DNA from: Enterococcus xiangfangensis
GTDB lineage: Bacteria; Bacillota; Bacilli; Lactobacillales; Enterococcaceae
Assembly (NCBI RefSeq): GCF_005405365.1
Contig: NZ_BJDX01000015.1
Location: 1 to 44,369, forward strand
Length of the DNA stretch: 44,369 nucleotides
Reading direction: 5' to 3'
Shown: positions 1-8,578 of the stretch, piece by piece
Layout: each line of letters opens with the position of its first letter
Position numbering within the stretch: position 1 is the first letter of the stretch
Translations under genes and position numbers: made by a program
The notes under the pieces: generated by a model
Databases searched by the model: none
What the model was told of the DNA's origin: nothing
The model's input: the letters and a program-made list of their open reading frames with translations, nothing else

Positions 1-77
1 GAGTAGCGAAGTGGCTAAACGCGACGGACTGTAAATCCGTTCCTTAGGGTTCAGTGGTTCGAATCCACTCTCCTCCA
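1..77 (+). tRNA. tRNA-Tyr (GTA), 5'-truncated by window edge
   Basis: The window opens inside this tRNA. The anticodon loop reads ctGTAaa, giving Tyr, and there is a long variable arm as expected for class II tRNA-Tyr. The T-arm is AGTGG/CCACT around TTCGAAT. The 3' acceptor strand CTCCTCC needs a 5' partner GGAGGAG, of which only GAG is present, so about four bases are missing. No CCA is encoded. Confidence 0.95.
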
Positions 78-85
78 TTTGTTTC

Positions 86-156
86 AGGGGCATAGTTTAA
101 AGGTAGAACAGCGGTCTCCAAAACCGTTAGTGTGGGTTCAATTCCTGCTGCCCCTG
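86..156 (+). tRNA. tRNA-Trp (CCA)
   Basis: Acceptor stem AGGGGCA/TGCCCCT is followed by discriminator G. The anticodon loop is ctCCAaa, giving Trp, and the T-loop is TTCAATT. The CCA end is not encoded. It lies 8 bp after tRNA-Tyr in a co-oriented cluster. Confidence 0.95.
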
Positions 157-169
157 TTTTTATTAATAT

Positions 170-243
170 GGCGATCGTGGCGAAGTGGTTAACGCACCGG
201 ATTGTGGCTCCGGCACTCGTGGGTTCGATTCCCATCGTTCGCC
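170..243 (+). tRNA. tRNA-His (GTG), copy 1
   Basis: The anticodon GTG sits in ttGTGgc. The extra G-1 needed by HisRS is encoded opposite C73. Acceptor strands GCGATCG/CGTTCGC pair except for U5 opposite U68. It differs from the second His gene at 626 by one base in the T-stem (CCCAT here, CCCAC there). Confidence 0.93.
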
Positions 244-253
244 CTTGTATTAT

Positions 254-325
254 TGGGGTATAGCCAAGCGGTAAGGCAAGGGACTTTGACTCCCTCATGC
301 GTTGGTTCGAATCCAGCTACCCCAG
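254..325 (+). tRNA. tRNA-Gln (TTG)
   Basis: Acceptor TGGGGTA/TACCCCA is followed by discriminator G. The anticodon loop is ctTTGac, giving Gln. The T-arm is intact and CCA is not encoded. Confidence 0.95.
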
Positions 326-390
326 TTTTTCAGAAATTATCAAGAAATTTTCTTGATATACTTGTTCTGAGAAAAAATTAATAGTATAAT

Positions 391-461
<71 letters not shown>

Positions 462-487
462 TAGTACTAAAATAGTATTATTGATAT

Positions 488-571
488 GCCGGCGTGGCGG
501 AATTGGCAGACGCGCTGGACTCAAAATCCAGTGCCCTCACGGGCGTGCCGGTTCGACCCCGGCCGCCGGTA
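488..571 (+). tRNA. tRNA-Leu (CAA)
   Basis: The anticodon loop is ctCAAaa, reading UUG codons. A long variable arm is present (class II). Acceptor GCCGGCG pairs with CGCCGGT with a terminal G-U, and the discriminator is A as required for Leu. Confidence 0.95.
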
Positions 572-575
572 TAAA

Positions 576-607
576 CTAAGATGCTAGATCATCTTGGTTT
601 TTTCTTT
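576..607 (+). terminator. Intrinsic terminator inside the tRNA cluster
   Basis: An 8-bp stem CTAAGATG/CATCTTGG with loop CTAGAT is followed by a T-rich run. It lies just after tRNA-Leu and should end the main tRNA transcript before the second tRNA-His. Confidence 0.8.
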
Positions 608-625
608 TGAATTAAATAGCAATAT

Positions 626-699
626 GGCGATCGTGGCGAAGTGGTTAACGCACCGGATTGTGGCTCCGGCACTCGTGGGTTCGATTCCCACCGTTCGCC
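626..699 (+). tRNA. tRNA-His (GTG), copy 2
   Basis: Near-identical duplicate of the gene at 170, sharing about ten upstream bases. It has CCCAC in the T-stem, which restores a G-C pair. It carries the same U5/U68 acceptor mismatch and the same G-1. It lies behind one terminator and before another. Confidence 0.93.
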
Positions 700-710
700 C
701 TAAAACGAAA

Positions 711-741
711 AAGATCAGACAAAAATGTCTGGTCTTTTTTT
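711..741 (+). terminator. Intrinsic terminator after the tRNA cluster
   Basis: A 10-bp stem AAGATCAGAC/GTCTGGTCTT has loop AAAAAT and is followed by seven or more T. It ends the tRNA cluster. Confidence 0.9.
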
Positions 742-955
742 ATGAATTCTAATTTAGTTTTCCTGTACTAATATGAAATTTTAGGTGAGCAGGTTCTTTT
801 GGTAATTTTTTTTTGAGAGTGTATGATTAAATTTAAGATATTTCGGCATACTAGTATATCATTTAGGAAATGGTGAAATGAGACTCAAGGCCTATTTACA
901 GGGTTTATCGGTCATCGATATACTTGAGACTAGTGAATACGAAGGAGGTGCGATT

Positions 956-1546
956 ATGGATATTTATCGGGCGGATAGACTGCCATTTGATTGTCGCGAA
1001 GAATTAGGAATTATTTTTGCAGATGGTTTTACTCAATGGTTAGGATTTTTTTCAAAGGATAAGAATATAATAGCAAAAGCATTCAGTCACTCTTTTCAAT
1101 TGGATCAATTTTATGTTGCTGTAGTGGATCAAAAAATCGCAGGCTTTGTCGCTTGTACCAATTGTTATGATAAGAGTCTAGTCTTAGAAAAAGAGGAGCT
1201 GAAAAAGCATTTTGGCTGGTTTAAAGGAACGATTGCTGCCAAAGTATTAAAAAAAGAATTCGAAGCTCCATTTAAAAATCCGCCAAACAATACAGGTTCG
1301 ATTGAATTTGTTGGTGTCTCTTCGGAATTTAGAAAGCAAGGAGTGGCTTCAAATATAATCAAATATATTATTGAACAGACTCCTTATGCACATTACGTCA
1401 TTGAAGAGGTGGCGGACACTAACTTAGCGGCTATGTCGTTATATTACAAGCTGGGTTTTACTGAAACAAAACGTAAGAATCTTTCCCAAAGCCAAGCGAA
1501 GAAATTAAAGATCAATTCTTTTGTATCTTTTCAATTGAACAAATGA
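956..1546 (+). CDS. GNAT-family N-acetyltransferase
   Basis: A 196-residue protein of the GNAT fold, expected to move an acetyl group from acetyl-CoA to an amine; the substrate is unknown. The acetyl-CoA pyrophosphate-binding signature is visible as VGVSSEFRKQGVASNII near residues 120-136, with a typical C-terminal AAMSLYYKLGF strand-helix near 160-172. The frame is open back to an ATG at 878, but the ATG at 956 has a strong GGAGG at 943-947 with 8-bp spacing and the family N-terminus begins there, so 956 is chosen. It is monocistronic, with a terminator at 1603. Its GC content matches the surroundings. Confidence 0.85.
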   Translation: MDIYRADRLPFDCREELGIIFADGFTQWLGFFSKDKNIIAKAFSHSFQLDQFYVAVVDQKIAGFVACTNCYDKSLVLEKEELKKHFGWFKGTIAAKVLKKEFEAPFKNPPNNTGSIEFVGVSSEFRKQGVASNIIKYIIEQTPYAHYVIEEVADTNLAAMSLYYKLGFTETKRKNLSQSQAKKLKINSFVSFQLNK

Positions 1547-1602
1547 TAATTCAATTTAAGAGTCGTGAGATCACCTTTTCTATCAATCAAATTATTAATT
1601 AA

Positions 1603-1631
1603 GCTTGACAAATTTTGTCGGGCTTTTTTTT
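1603..1631 (+). terminator. Terminator after the acetyltransferase gene
   Basis: The stem GCTTGACA/TGTCGGGC (two G-T pairs) has a short AT loop and is followed by eight T. It separates the acetyltransferase gene from the ilv control region. Confidence 0.8.
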
Positions 1632-1732
1632 GTACCTTGAATTTGAAGCTTCTTTCAAGTTGATAGAAATTAGATAAGTACACAATTAGTCCTAAAATTT
1701 TTATGAAATAAGATGGAGAATATTATTTAGAA

Positions 1733-1747
1733 AATATTCTGAAAACT
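1733..1747 (+). promoter_or_regulatory. CodY-like box upstream of the ilv promoter
   Basis: AATATTCTGAAAACT matches the CodY consensus AATTTTCWGAAAATT at 13 of 15 positions. It ends 2 bp before the -35 hexamer at 1750, where a bound repressor would block RNA polymerase. CodY senses branched-chain amino acids and GTP in Firmicutes and commonly represses ilv genes. A weaker overlapping match lies just upstream. Confidence 0.65.
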
Positions 1748-1749
1748 CA

Positions 1750-1778
1750 TTGACTTTTAATTTAACGAGAGGTATAGT
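1750..1778 (+). promoter_or_regulatory. ilv operon promoter
   Basis: TTGACT at 1750-1755 is separated by 17 bp from TATAGT at 1773-1778. This near-consensus sigma-A promoter sits 46 bp before the leader peptide ATG. The predicted start near 1785 leaves about 40 nt before the leader ORF. Confidence 0.8.
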
Positions 1779-1823
1779 GTTGAAAAGGTTAGAACAACAT
1801 TAAAAAACAAGGAGACGATTATT

Positions 1824-1889
1824 ATGCATACAAGAAAATATAATAACTATGACGGTATCGTCTTATTAATTATTATGTCCAGGGCTTAG
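1824..1889 (+). CDS. ilv operon leader peptide (21 aa)
   Basis: A short ORF with ribosome binding site AAGGAG (1809-1814) and ATG at 1824, ending in TAG. Codons 11-17 read GIVLLII: Ile, Val, two Leu and two Ile in six consecutive codons. These are the end products of the downstream pathway plus leucine. The stop lies about 60 nt before an intrinsic terminator and about 45 nt before the alternative antiterminator arm. This is classical amino-acid attenuation: a ribosome starved of charged Ile, Val or Leu tRNA stalls here and lets the antiterminator form. Leader-peptide attenuation is known for lactococcal branched-chain operons. The N-terminal half (MHTRKYNNYD) is not enriched in regulatory codons. 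Confidence 0.88.
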   Translation: MHTRKYNNYDGIVLLIIMSRA

Positions 1890-1935
1890 AACGCGGAGAA
1901 ACAACCGTTAGTTTGAGTCCTGTTTGCGTTAAGAA

Positions 1936-1983
1936 ATGGGATTCTTGCAAGAGCATCCCATTCTTGATGGGATGCTCTTTTTT
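1936..1983 (+). promoter_or_regulatory. ilv attenuator: antiterminator/terminator switch
   Basis: The terminator is the stem GAGCATCCCA (1951-1960)/TGGGATGCTC (1968-1977), extendable by two A-T pairs, with loop TTCTTGA and T6. A competing hairpin pairs 1936-1945 (ATGGGATTCT) with 1950-1961, with a two-base bulge, and uses the whole 5' arm of the terminator. A third possible stem pairs 1885-1894, around the leader stop codon, with 1926-1933, giving the usual attenuation layout. Confidence 0.85.
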
Positions 1984-2003
1984 GAAGGTAGGAGATGTGA
2001 ATA

Positions 2004-2171
2004 GTGAGAGAGAATCGAATAAAAAAAAGAATCGATGCGCCACCAGTTGAAAGTTTCTTATTTGCTGGTCAAGCAATTCATCAGCATAACGCTATTGGTA
2101 GTAAAGGTATCAGTTACTCAGTAACAGCTTTAGCGGACACAAACAGCTTAATGAAAGTGTCTGAAGCATAG
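2004..2171 (+). CDS. Unrecognised 55-aa ORF between attenuator and ilvB
   Basis: An open frame starts with GTG at 2004, preceded by TAGGAG (1989-1994) at 9-bp spacing, and ends with TAG at 2169. The stop codon is embedded in the ilvB Shine-Dalgarno sequence (TAGGAGG), so translation should be coupled to ilvB. The product is basic at its start (RENRIKKRID), then has APPVESFLFAGQAIHQHN and GSKGISYSVTALAD. No signal peptide or membrane segment is seen. I do not recognise the family. It could be a small regulatory or accessory protein of the operon, or a remnant of a larger gene such as one lost from an ancestral leu/ilv cluster. Its position after the attenuator puts it under the same control as ilvBNCA. 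Confidence 0.55.
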   Translation: MRENRIKKRIDAPPVESFLFAGQAIHQHNAIGSKGISYSVTALADTNSLMKVSEA

Positions 2172-2182
2172 GAGGAATGGGA

Positions 2183-3889
2183 ATGGAAGAAATGAAGCAA
2201 AAGGTGGAAGTTGAAAACCTGCAAACAGGTGCAGATATATTAATCAACTGTTTGGAAAATCAAGGAGTAGAATTGATTTTTGGTTATCCTGGCGGTGCGG
2301 TCTTGCCATTATATGATTCACTTTATGATGAAACTATTCCAAATATTCTTACTCGTCACGAACAAGGAGCTGTTCATGCCGCAGAAGGATACGCCAAAGC
2401 CACTGGCAAACCAGGTGTTGTGATCGTCACTAGCGGGCCTGGTGCGACCAATGTAGTGACTGGAATCGCCGATGCAATGATTGATTCGGTGCCATTAGTA
2501 GTTATATCGGGTCAAGTATCAAGGGCAGGAATTGGTAAAGATGCTTTTCAAGAAGCTGATATATTGGGAATCACAGTCCCAATCACTAAAAATAATTATC
2601 AGGTTCGTGATATCGAAGATCTTCCGCGAATTGTCAGCGAAGCTTTTCATATCGCGACGACGGGTAGAAAGGGTCCTGTGCTGATCGATTTGCCAAAGGA
2701 TATTACGACATTGAAGTCTAATCCTAAAATCGAGAATGTCGTTCAGCTGGAAAGTTATCAACCTACGACGACACCTTCGACTTTACAAATCGAACGACTA
2801 ATGAACTTATTAAAACAATCAAAAAAACCACTTGTGTTAGCTGGTGCTGGTGTAGTTGCAGCAAATGGCGGAGAAGAGTTACGACAGTTCGTTGAAAAAT
2901 ATCAATTGCCAACGGTCACCACGTTATTAGGTTTAGGGCTATTGCCTCATGATCATCCGAATTTTCTTGGGATGGGCGGGATGCATGGAGCTTATGCAGC
3001 TAATATGGCATTGATGGAGACCGATTTGTTGATCAACATCGGTAGCCGTTTTGATGATCGCTTAGCCTGTTCACCAGAAGCCTTTGCGCCATATGCGAAG
3101 GTTGCTCATATCGATGTTGATCCAGTTGAAATCGGGAAAGTTATTCCAACGGATGTACCAATCGTCGGTGACGCAAAAATTGCTTTGCAGCAAATGTTGG
3201 CAGTTGAAATTGGTTCACCAGATTATGATCAATGGCGAGAACTTTGTGAAGAACGCAAACAGAAACATCCATTGAAATATGAACGAGATGAGAAAGTCAT
3301 CAAACCGCAAGAAGTGGTTGAAATCATTGGTCGGATCACTGAAGGTAAATCTTATGTGGTCACCGATGTTGGTCAACATCAAATGTGGGCAGCGCAATTT
3401 TATCCATTCCAATTTCCTAAACAGCTGATTACAAGTGGTGGTCTTGGGACGATGGGATACGGGATACCTGCCGGAGTCGGCGTAAAATTTGGTAAACCGA
3501 ATAATTCGGTAGTAGTTTTTGTTGGGGATGGCGGGTTTGAGATGACGAATCAAGAGTTAGCAATCTTGAATCAAAATAATTTGGATATCAAGTTTGTCTT
3601 GATGAACAATCAATCACTTGGGATGGTTCGGCAGTGGCAAGAAAAATTCTTCAATGAACGGCGCTCCCAATCGGTCTTCCAGCAACAGCCTGACTTTATG
3701 AAAATGGCTGAAGCTTATGGAATTGGTGGTAAAAAAATCACAAATCCAGCTACTTTAGATAAAGAGTTGCAAGAAGCGTTTGCCGCACCAGGACCGATGT
3801 TGATCGAAGTAATGATCAGCAATCGTGAGCACGTATTACCGATGATTCCGGCTGGAATGCCAAATGATCAAATGTTGGGGGTTGATTAA
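2183..3889 (+). CDS. ilvB: Acetolactate synthase large (catalytic) subunit
   Basis: A 568-residue ThDP-dependent enzyme. It condenses two pyruvates to acetolactate (Val/Leu branch) or pyruvate with 2-oxobutyrate (Ile branch). The N-terminal PYR domain has FGYPGGAVLPLYD and the catalytic glutamate in RHEQGAVHAAEGYA. The middle domain carries the FAD-type region. The C-terminal PP domain shows the ThDP motif GDGGFEMTNQEL with LMNN. The length is normal for the anabolic enzyme. ATG 2183 is preferred to 2177 because GGAGG at 2171-2175 then has 7-bp spacing. The stop abuts the ilvN ATG. Pairing with an ilvN small subunit, not a budA/alsD neighbour, identifies the biosynthetic form rather than the catabolic AlsS. 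Confidence 0.96.
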   Translation: MEEMKQKVEVENLQTGADILINCLENQGVELIFGYPGGAVLPLYDSLYDETIPNILTRHEQGAVHAAEGYAKATGKPGVVIVTSGPGATNVVTGIADAMIDSVPLVVISGQVSRAGIGKDAFQEADILGITVPITKNNYQVRDIEDLPRIVSEAFHIATTGRKGPVLIDLPKDITTLKSNPKIENVVQLESYQPTTTPSTLQIERLMNLLKQSKKPLVLAGAGVVAANGGEELRQFVEKYQLPTVTTLLGLGLLPHDHPNFLGMGGMHGAYAANMALMETDLLINIGSRFDDRLACSPEAFAPYAKVAHIDVDPVEIGKVIPTDVPIVGDAKIALQQMLAVEIGSPDYDQWRELCEERKQKHPLKYERDEKVIKPQEVVEIIGRITEGKSYVVTDVGQHQMWAAQFYPFQFPKQLITSGGLGTMGYGIPAGVGVKFGKPNNSVVVFVGDGGFEMTNQELAILNQNNLDIKFVLMNNQSLGMVRQWQEKFFNERRSQSVFQQQPDFMKMAEAYGIGGKKITNPATLDKELQEAFAAPGPMLIEVMISNREHVLPMIPAGMPNDQMLGVD

Positions 3890-4366
3890 ATGAGGCGAAT
3901 GATTACGGCAATGGTTCACGACCAAGCAGGGGTGCTGAGTCGAATCACAAGTGTTTTGAATCGACGGCAAGTAAATATGGATAGTGTTTCCGTCGGCCGA
4001 ACAGAACGAGCAGGGGAGTCGCAAATGACGATTATTATCCAAGCTGATACCTTAGCCGATGTGGAACAAGTTACCAAGCAACTAAATAAACAAATTGATG
4101 TTGTTAAAGTATCTGATATTACCGATGAACCGCATCTGGAAAGAGAATTGGCATTGATCAAAGTCAATGCTCCGGCAGCAACGCGCTCGGAGATTCAAGC
4201 AATGATCGATCCCTTTCGTGCAGATGTCGTGGATGTAGGATTAAAAACGATCGTGGTCCAAGTTGCTGGCTCTACTGAAAAAGTCAACGCTTGTATCGAT
4301 GTGTTGAGGCCTTATGGTATCAAACAATTGGCTCGAACCGGAGTAACCGGCTTTAATAGGGGTTAA
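3890..4366 (+). CDS. ilvN: Acetolactate synthase small (regulatory) subunit
   Basis: A 158-residue regulatory subunit that activates IlvB and confers valine feedback inhibition. An N-terminal ACT domain covers residues 1-75, with MVHDQAGVLSRITSVLNRR and NMDSVSVGRTE. The C-terminal AHAS-small domain covers 80-158 and includes RSEIQAMIDPFRADVVDVG and a GVTGFNRG end. Its ATG begins the base after the ilvB stop, and a GGGG in the ilvB tail may serve as ribosome binding site, so the two subunits should be made in step. Confidence 0.95.
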   Translation: MRRMITAMVHDQAGVLSRITSVLNRRQVNMDSVSVGRTERAGESQMTIIIQADTLADVEQVTKQLNKQIDVVKVSDITDEPHLERELALIKVNAPAATRSEIQAMIDPFRADVVDVGLKTIVVQVAGSTEKVNACIDVLRPYGIKQLARTGVTGFNRG

Positions 4367-4389
4367 TAGCAGAAATGCTTTTAATATAG

Positions 4390-5409
<1,020 letters not shown>

Positions 5410-5422
5410 TGGGGGAATAGCG

Positions 5423-6679
5423 ATGGGATTAATTAAAGATACCGAAGTTCGAAGTGCCTATCAATTACTGAAGAACTCCGTAAATCATACACCGTTACAA
5501 TATGATCGTTATTTATCTGAAAAATATCAAGCGACGATTCTTTTGAAACGTGAAGACTTGCAAAAAGTTCGTTCATTTAAATTACGTGGTGCATATTATG
5601 CCATAAAAAAACTTCCAGAGTCTGAACTGAAAAAAGGGGTAGTGTGTGCGAGTGCAGGCAATCATGCGCAAGGAGTCGCCTATACTTGTCAGGAATTAAA
5701 GACAAAAGCGGCGATTTTCATGCCGACGACAACACCACAGCAAAAAGTTTCTCAAGTCCAATTTTTTGGCGGCGAATTTGCTGATATTCATTTAGTCGGC
5801 GATACGTTTGATGCTTCTGCAGCAGCTGCGAGAAAGTACTGCGAAGAAAACGGGATGACTTTTATTGATCCTTTCAATGATCGAGATATCATTGCTGGGC
5901 AAGGAACATTAGCTTTAGAAATGATGACTGACGCAGAAAGTGAAGGCTATAAACCTGATTATGTGATCACAGCAATCGGCGGCGGCGGATTAATCAGCGG
6001 TGTTTCTGCTTATGTGAAGAATACGTCACCAGATACAAAAGTAATTGGGGTTGAACCAAAGGGAGCTGCTTCAATGCAAGCAGCTTTTGCCAAAGAGCAG
6101 CCAGTGACATTAACAGAGATTGATAAATTTGTCGATGGTGCGGCGGTTCAACGGGTCGGTGATATCACTTATTTGCATAGTAAAGAATACGTCGATGAGT
6201 TGATGTCCGTCGATGAAGGGTTGATCTGTTCAACGATTTTAGAATTGTATGGTAAACAAGCAATCGTTGTTGAACCAGCTGGAGCATTGAGTGTCGCCGC
6301 TTTAGATCTTATGAAAGAAAAGATCAAAGGCAAAACGGTGATCTGCGTCATTAGCGGTGGGAACAACGACATTAATCGGATGGCTGAGATTGAGGAACGT
6401 TCATTGATCTATGAAGGATTGAAACATTACTTTGTTGTGAATTTCCCGCAAAGACCGGGCGCATTGAAAGAATTTGTCTCAGAAGTTTTAGACAAAGGCG
6501 ATGACATCACTCGTTTTGAATATACTAAAAAGAGTAATCGCGGCAAAGGCCCTGTTGTGATCGGTGTATTATTAAAAGAGCCTAAAACTTTGCCCAATCT
6601 GTTAAAACGACTGGAAAAATTCGATTCGACTTATATTGAATTAAGTCAAAACAAAACATTATACGATTTATTGGTTTAA
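5423..6679 (+). CDS. ilvA: Threonine dehydratase (threonine deaminase)
   Basis: A 418-residue PLP enzyme converting threonine to 2-oxobutyrate, the first step to isoleucine. The PLP lysine lies in [13 protein letters not shown] near residue 50, the substrate loop is [12 protein letters not shown], and the phosphate-binding glycine loop is [13 protein letters not shown] single ACT-like regulatory domain follows ([17 protein letters not shown], near 328-345), as in the shorter Bacillus-type enzyme. This domain and the ilv context separate it from catabolic TdcB. It is the last gene of the operon, 13 bp after ilvC and followed by a terminator. Confidence 0.95.
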   Translation: MGLIKDTEVRSAYQLLKNSVNHTPLQYDRYLSEKYQATILLKREDLQKVRSFKLRGAYYAIKKLPESELKKGVVCASAGNHAQGVAYTCQELKTKAAIFMPTTTPQQKVSQVQFFGGEFADIHLVGDTFDASAAAARKYCEENGMTFIDPFNDRDIIAGQGTLALEMMTDAESEGYKPDYVITAIGGGGLISGVSAYVKNTSPDTKVIGVEPKGAASMQAAFAKEQPVTLTEIDKFVDGAAVQRVGDITYLHSKEYVDELMSVDEGLICSTILELYGKQAIVVEPAGALSVAALDLMKEKIKGKTVICVISGGNNDINRMAEIEERSLIYEGLKHYFVVNFPQRPGALKEFVSEVLDKGDDITRFEYTKKSNRGKGPVVIGVLLKEPKTLPNLLKRLEKFDSTYIELSQNKTLYDLLV

Positions 6680-6682
6680 ATC

Positions 6683-6719
6683 AAAAAAGACGATGGCTTT
6701 TAATGTCATCGTCTTTTTT
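6683..6719 (+). terminator. Terminator at the end of the ilv operon
   Basis: The stem AAAAGACGATG/CATCGTCTTTT, with a short TTTTAAT-type loop, is flanked by A-run and T-run and so can act in both directions. It lies between ilvA and the convergent small gene at 6767. Confidence 0.9.
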
Positions 6720-6766
6720 GTTCAGTCAGGCCTGGAAAGCTCATCATGGGAATCGAAAATTTTTGA

Positions 6767-7021
6767 TCAGTAAGGAACGATAACGATCCAAGTAGGGTGA
6801 CCATCAACTTGGACCTCTTTTAGTTTGAATTCAGGATGAGGGATAACGTTTGAAGAGCAGTCATAATTTTCTTTAAAGTAGGCTTTAATTTGTGCATCTG
6901 TCCATTGGCGAGCCGGGAAATGTTGAAAATTCTTTCCGTTGTACATGAAAACAAAGCCGATACTCCAGGCGTGTCTTACAGTTTCTGGGAATTGTTGGAT
7001 CTTTTTTTCGAAGGTATTCAT
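6767..7021 (-). CDS. Conserved-looking small protein of unknown function (84 aa)
   Basis: The frame starts at the minus-strand ATG at 7021 with TAGGAG eight bases upstream; the open frame extends to 7066 but without a ribosome binding site. The product is soluble, with aromatic-rich segments (HAWSIGFVFMYNGK, FQHFPARQW) and a hydrophobic end (TWIVIVPY). No signal peptide or known motif is visible. It lies alone, convergent to ilvA and divergent from tuf. I cannot name a family. Confidence 0.6.
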   Translation of the reverse strand: MNTFEKKIQQFPETVRHAWSIGFVFMYNGKNFQHFPARQWTDAQIKAYFKENYDCSSNVIPHPEFKLKEVQVDGHPTWIVIVPY

Positions 7022-7117
7022 TCGCACACTCCTAGCTAAAAAATTTCTTAAAATCAGAGGGTACATTCATTATTGCGTAATTGAAACCATTCGTCCAGTA
7101 GATAGGAGACAAATCAT

Positions 7118-7146
7118 TTGGTGTTTGACCAATTCTGATGTATTAT
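7118..7146 (+). promoter_or_regulatory. Putative tuf promoter
   Basis: TTGGTG at 7118-7123 is separated by 17 bp from TATTAT at 7141-7146. The predicted start near 7152 coincides with the first base of the folded leader. A TTGACC at 7125 is too close to serve as its -35. Confidence 0.5.
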
Positions 7147-7150
7147 GATC

Positions 7151-7224
7151 ACGGATAGTTACTTACAAAAAGTAAAAGTGTAAATCTTTTTCATTTAGCT
7201 AAAAATGTTTTACACTATATCCGT
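7151..7224 (+). promoter_or_regulatory. Folded 5' leader of tuf (possible three-way junction)
   Basis: ACGGATA (7151-7157) can pair with TATCCGT (7218-7224), closing two inner hairpins. These are ACTT/AAGT at 7161-7173 and AGTGTAAA (7177-7184)/TTTACACT (7209-7216), the latter with an inner T5/A5 helix. A T-rich stretch (7230-7236) and the tuf ribosome binding site follow. No known riboswitch family is recognised. Confidence 0.5.
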
Positions 7225-7258
7225 AAGAATTTTTTATATTTTAGGAGGTTTGTTTATT

Positions 7259-8446
7259 ATGGCAAAAGAACATTATGATAGAAGTAAACCACACGTTAAT
7301 ATTGGTACCATTGGTCACGTCGATCACGGTAAAACAACATTAACGGCAGCAATTACAACGGTATTAGGTAAGAAAGGTCTAGCAAACCCTCAAGACTATG
7401 CTAGTATCGATGCTGCACCAGAAGAACGTGAGCGTGGAATCACTATTAATACGGCTCACGTAGAATATGAAACAGAAAAACGCCACTATGCCCATATCGA
7501 TGCTCCAGGACACGCGGACTATGTGAAAAACATGATTACCGGTGCTGCTCAAATGGACGGTGCGATCTTAGTTGTATCTGCTACAGATGGTCCAATGCCG
7601 CAAACACGTGAACATATTTTGTTATCACGTCAAGTTGGTGTTAAACACTTAATCGTCTTTTTAAACAAAATTGACTTAGTTGATGACGAAGAGTTGATCG
7701 ACCTAGTTGAAATGGAAGTACGCGAATTACTTTCTGAATATGGTTTCCCAGGTGATGATATCCCTGTTCTTAAAGGTTCTGCTTTAAAAGCCTTAGAAGG
7801 CGATCCTGAACAAGAACAAGTGATTCTTGATTTGATGGATACAGTTGATGAATATATTCCAACACCAGAACGTGACAATGACAAACCATTCTTATTACCA
7901 GTGGAAGATGTCTTCTCAATCACTGGTCGTGGTACTGTAGCTTCTGGTCGTATTGATCGTGGTGAAGTAAAAGTCGGTGATGAAATTGAAATCATCGGAA
8001 TCAAACCTGAAGTTCAAAAAGCGGTTGTTACTGGACTAGAAATGTTCCGTAAAACATTGGATTATGGGGAAGCCGGCGATAACGTTGGGGTTCTATTGCG
8101 TGGTATTACACGTGATGAAATCGAACGTGGTCAAGTTCTTGCAAAACCAGGTTCAATTACACCGCATACGAAATTTAAAGCTGAAGTATACGTATTGACA
8201 AAAGAAGAAGGTGGACGTCATACACCATTCTTTAACAACTATCGTCCTCAATTCTACTTCCGTACAACTGACGTAACGGGTAATATTTTATTACCAGAAG
8301 GTACTGAAATGGTAATGCCTGGCGATAACGTAACGATCGATGTTGAATTGATCCACCCAATCGCTGTAGAACAAGGAACAACATTCTCAATTCGTGAAGG
8401 CGGCCGGACTGTTGGTTCAGGTATCGTAACTGAAATCGAAGCTTAA
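7259..8446 (+). CDS. tuf: Translation elongation factor Tu
   Basis: A 395-residue GTPase that delivers aminoacyl-tRNA to the ribosome. G1 is GHVDHGKT (19-26), the switch region includes [16 protein letters not shown]3 is [15 protein letters not shown] and G4 is NKID. Domains II and III follow, ending with [10 protein letters not shown]. Start 7259 has AGGAGG at 7243-7248; the frame upstream to 7205 is leader. Here tuf stands alone rather than behind fusA in a str operon. Codon use (GGT, CGT, GTT, TTA) is that of a highly expressed gene. Confidence 0.98.
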   Translation: MAKEHYDRSKPHVNIGTIGHVDHGKTTLTAAITTVLGKKGLANPQDYASIDAAPEERERGITINTAHVEYETEKRHYAHIDAPGHADYVKNMITGAAQMDGAILVVSATDGPMPQTREHILLSRQVGVKHLIVFLNKIDLVDDEELIDLVEMEVRELLSEYGFPGDDIPVLKGSALKALEGDPEQEQVILDLMDTVDEYIPTPERDNDKPFLLPVEDVFSITGRGTVASGRIDRGEVKVGDEIEIIGIKPEVQKAVVTGLEMFRKTLDYGEAGDNVGVLLRGITRDEIERGQVLAKPGSITPHTKFKAEVYVLTKEEGGRHTPFFNNYRPQFYFRTTDVTGNILLPEGTEMVMPGDNVTIDVELIHPIAVEQGTTFSIREGGRTVGSGIVTEIEA

Positions 8447-8455
8447 TGAGTTAGC

Positions 8456-8490
8456 AAAGAACACCGCAATTTTTGCGGTGTTCTTTTTTA
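8456..8490 (+). terminator. tuf terminator
   Basis: A perfect 14-bp stem AAAGAACACCGCAA/TTGCGGTGTTCTTT with a 3-base T loop is followed by T-rich sequence. Very strong. Confidence 0.95.
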
Positions 8491-8540
8491 TGATTAGGAT
8501 AATAAAGGCAATTTGTTGCGCAGCAGACAATTATTGAACA

Positions 8541-8578
8541 AAATATCCGCGAGAACTGAAAAGTTCTCACGGATATTT
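8541..8578 (-). terminator. glnPQ terminator
   Basis: Arms AAATATCCG-GAGAACT and AGTTCTC-CGGATATTT enclose loop GAAA with one internal mismatch. It abuts the glnQ stop codon and ends the minus-strand transport operon. Confidence 0.8.

Noticed and set aside
44..298. 84-codon minus-strand open frame across the tRNA genes
   Set aside because: It is antisense to three tRNA genes and only reflects their conserved sequence.
878..955. Upstream ATG for the acetyltransferase
   Set aside because: No ribosome binding site, and an ideal GGAGG precedes the ATG at 956, where the family N-terminus begins.
1785..2003. T-box riboswitch before ilv genes
   Set aside because: No T-box core (TGGNACCGCG-like) or Stem I features are visible; leader-peptide attenuation explains the structure.
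7205..7258. Extended N-terminus of EF-Tu
   Set aside because: Lies in the folded leader; AGGAGG precedes the ATG at 7259 and EF-Tu is conserved from there.
7630..8004. 124-codon minus-strand frame in tuf
   Set aside because: Shadow of strongly biased tuf codons; Ser-rich composition typical of antisense reading.
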